Assembly (NCBI GenBank): GCA_007120095.1
Contig: SKOM01000272.1
Span: forward strand, 1-5,809
Origin: Candidatus Competibacteraceae bacterium
GTDB lineage: Bacteria > Pseudomonadota > Gammaproteobacteria > Competibacterales > Competibacteraceae
DNA length: 5,809 nucleotides
Direction of reading: 5' to 3'
Shown here piece after piece: positions 5,061-5,809 of this stretch; position 1 is the first letter of the stretch, and every line of letters begins with the position of its first letter. The notes beneath the pieces are model-generated. The model ran no database searches. It was not told where the DNA came from and worked only from the letters and a program-made list of their open reading frames with translations. Made by a program: the position numbers and the translations under genes.

Positions 5061-5809
5061 ATGCGACGCCTATTACTGCAACTCTTGATTACGGTTTTAC
5101 TGATTGGAGGTGCAGTCTACGGCTGGTATGTCTTGCAGCCTGCCGCAGATTCTGCGCCGGGCAGCGCCTCGGGGCAAGGTGGCCCACCGCCGACGCCGGT
5201 CGATATCACCCATGCACGACTCGACACTTTACAAGACCGACTGGAAGCGGTCGGCACCGCCCGCGCTCGGGAAAGTATCGAGGTCGTCGCCCAGCTTGCC
5301 GGACGGATTGCCGCGATTCATTTTCATGAAGGGCAACACGTCGAAACGGGGCAGGTGCTGGTCGAATTGGATAATGCCCGCGAGCAGGCCGAGCTGCGGG
5401 AAGCCAATGCCCAACTGGCCGAGTCCCGTCGTCAATTGAATCGTGCCCGCACCATGTTACAGTCTAACACCGTATCGCAAGCTCAGGTGGATGAACTCAG
5501 CGCCACGGTTGACGCTGCCGAAGCACGCAGTGCTGTGATCCAAGTGCGTTTGCAAAATCATGTCATTGTGGCACCGTTCGAGGGGGTTATCGGTTTGCGT
5601 GAGGTGAGTTTAGGCGCTTATGTCGAACCTAACCGCCGCATCACGACATTAGACGATGTCAGCACCTTGCGCATTGATTTTTCGGTGCCCGAGAGGTTTT
5701 TGGATCGGCTGGCATTGGGGTTAGACGTACTGGCCACCAGTGCGGCATTTCCAGATCATCCCTTTGCCGGTGAAATTAACCGCATTGACACCCGTATTGA
5801 TCCCACCAC
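5061..5809 (+). CDS. RND efflux periplasmic adaptor (membrane fusion protein, HlyD family), 5' part
   Basis: The open frame runs from ATG at 5061 past the window end, giving 249 complete codons; the C-terminus is missing. The product bridges an inner-membrane RND pump and an outer-membrane channel in the periplasm. Residues 4-24 are a hydrophobic N-terminal anchor, followed by a Gly/Pro-rich linker (30-46). Residues about 71-104 are the first lipoyl half (VVAQLAGRIAAIHFHEGQHV, then GQVLVELD), 105-163 an Ala/Glu/Arg-rich alpha-helical hairpin with SNTVSQAQVDEL at the turn, and 164-200 the second lipoyl half (VIVAPFEGVIGLREVSLGAYV, split at the barrel entry). The beta-barrel begins near 203 (LRIDFSVPE). 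No lipobox cysteine is seen, so it is anchored rather than lipidated. The start has a weak GGA 7 nt upstream. Adaptors of this type usually precede the RND pump gene, expected just beyond the window. Substrate cannot be told. Confidence 0.92.
   Translation, partial: MRRLLLQLLITVLLIGGAVYGWYVLQPAADSAPGSASGQGGPPPTPVDITHARLDTLQDRLEAVGTARARESIEVVAQLAGRIAAIHFHEGQHVETGQVLVELDNAREQAELREANAQLAESRRQLNRARTMLQSNTVSQAQVDELSATVDAAEARSAVIQVRLQNHVIVAPFEGVIGLREVSLGAYVEPNRRITTLDDVSTLRIDFSVPERFLDRLALGLDVLATSAAFPDHPFAGEINRIDTRIDPT

Noticed and set aside
5104..5439. 111-residue + strand ORF
   Set aside because: It is out of frame with the RND adaptor, whose reading frame shows the anchor, lipoyl and hairpin segments and stays open to the window end.
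1..5809. CRISPR array, tRNA/rRNA genes, insertion sequence or integrase
   Set aside because: No regularly spaced repeats, no tRNA-like cloverleaf, and no transposase or integrase motifs were seen on either strand.

Overview
The window looks like chromosomal DNA of a proteobacterium, most likely a gammaproteobacterium. This rests on the style of the ArgD, the YbjT-like SDR/DUF2867 protein and the RND adaptor; the species cannot be named from sequence alone. Two compositional blocks are visible. About 1-1860 is AT-rich (a sampled line near 1321 is 40% GC) and carries a type II restriction-modification (RM) system. The rest is GC-richer housekeeping DNA (a sampled line near 3241 is 67% GC). The RM block is probably a horizontally acquired island.

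Layout. 1-308 (+): C-terminal end of a restriction endonuclease whose start lies outside the window. 327-1757 (-): complete cytosine-5 DNA methyltransferase with an N-terminal helix-turn-helix, converging on the nuclease with an 18-bp gap and an inverted repeat over the junction. 1758-1932: methyltransferase promoter, a dyad over its ribosome binding site, and a hairpin near the compositional boundary. 1933-3447 (-): NAD(P)-binding SDR fused to DUF2867. 3448-3705: a gap that is far from empty. It holds a strong + strand sigma70-type promoter, about 80 nt of structured sequence and a textbook intrinsic terminator, which together make a candidate small RNA. 3706-4938 (-): argD-like acetylornithine aminotransferase. 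4939-5060: divergent promoter region. 5061 to the end (+): N-terminal 249 residues of an RND efflux periplasmic adaptor, cut by the window edge.

How the parts work together. The nuclease and methyltransferase form one defence unit, probably recognising GGWCC. A by-eye scan finds no GGWCC in the whole window, while the sister sites GGGCC/GGCCC occur about ten times. The methyltransferase's DNA-binding N-terminus and the symmetric element at its own translation start suggest autoregulation. The SDR, argD and efflux adaptor are not evidently linked in function.

The most novel item is the candidate small RNA at about 3530-3608. Its middle hairpin presents CUCCUCC, an anti-Shine-Dalgarno sequence, in the loop, and a second copy lies in and beside the stem.
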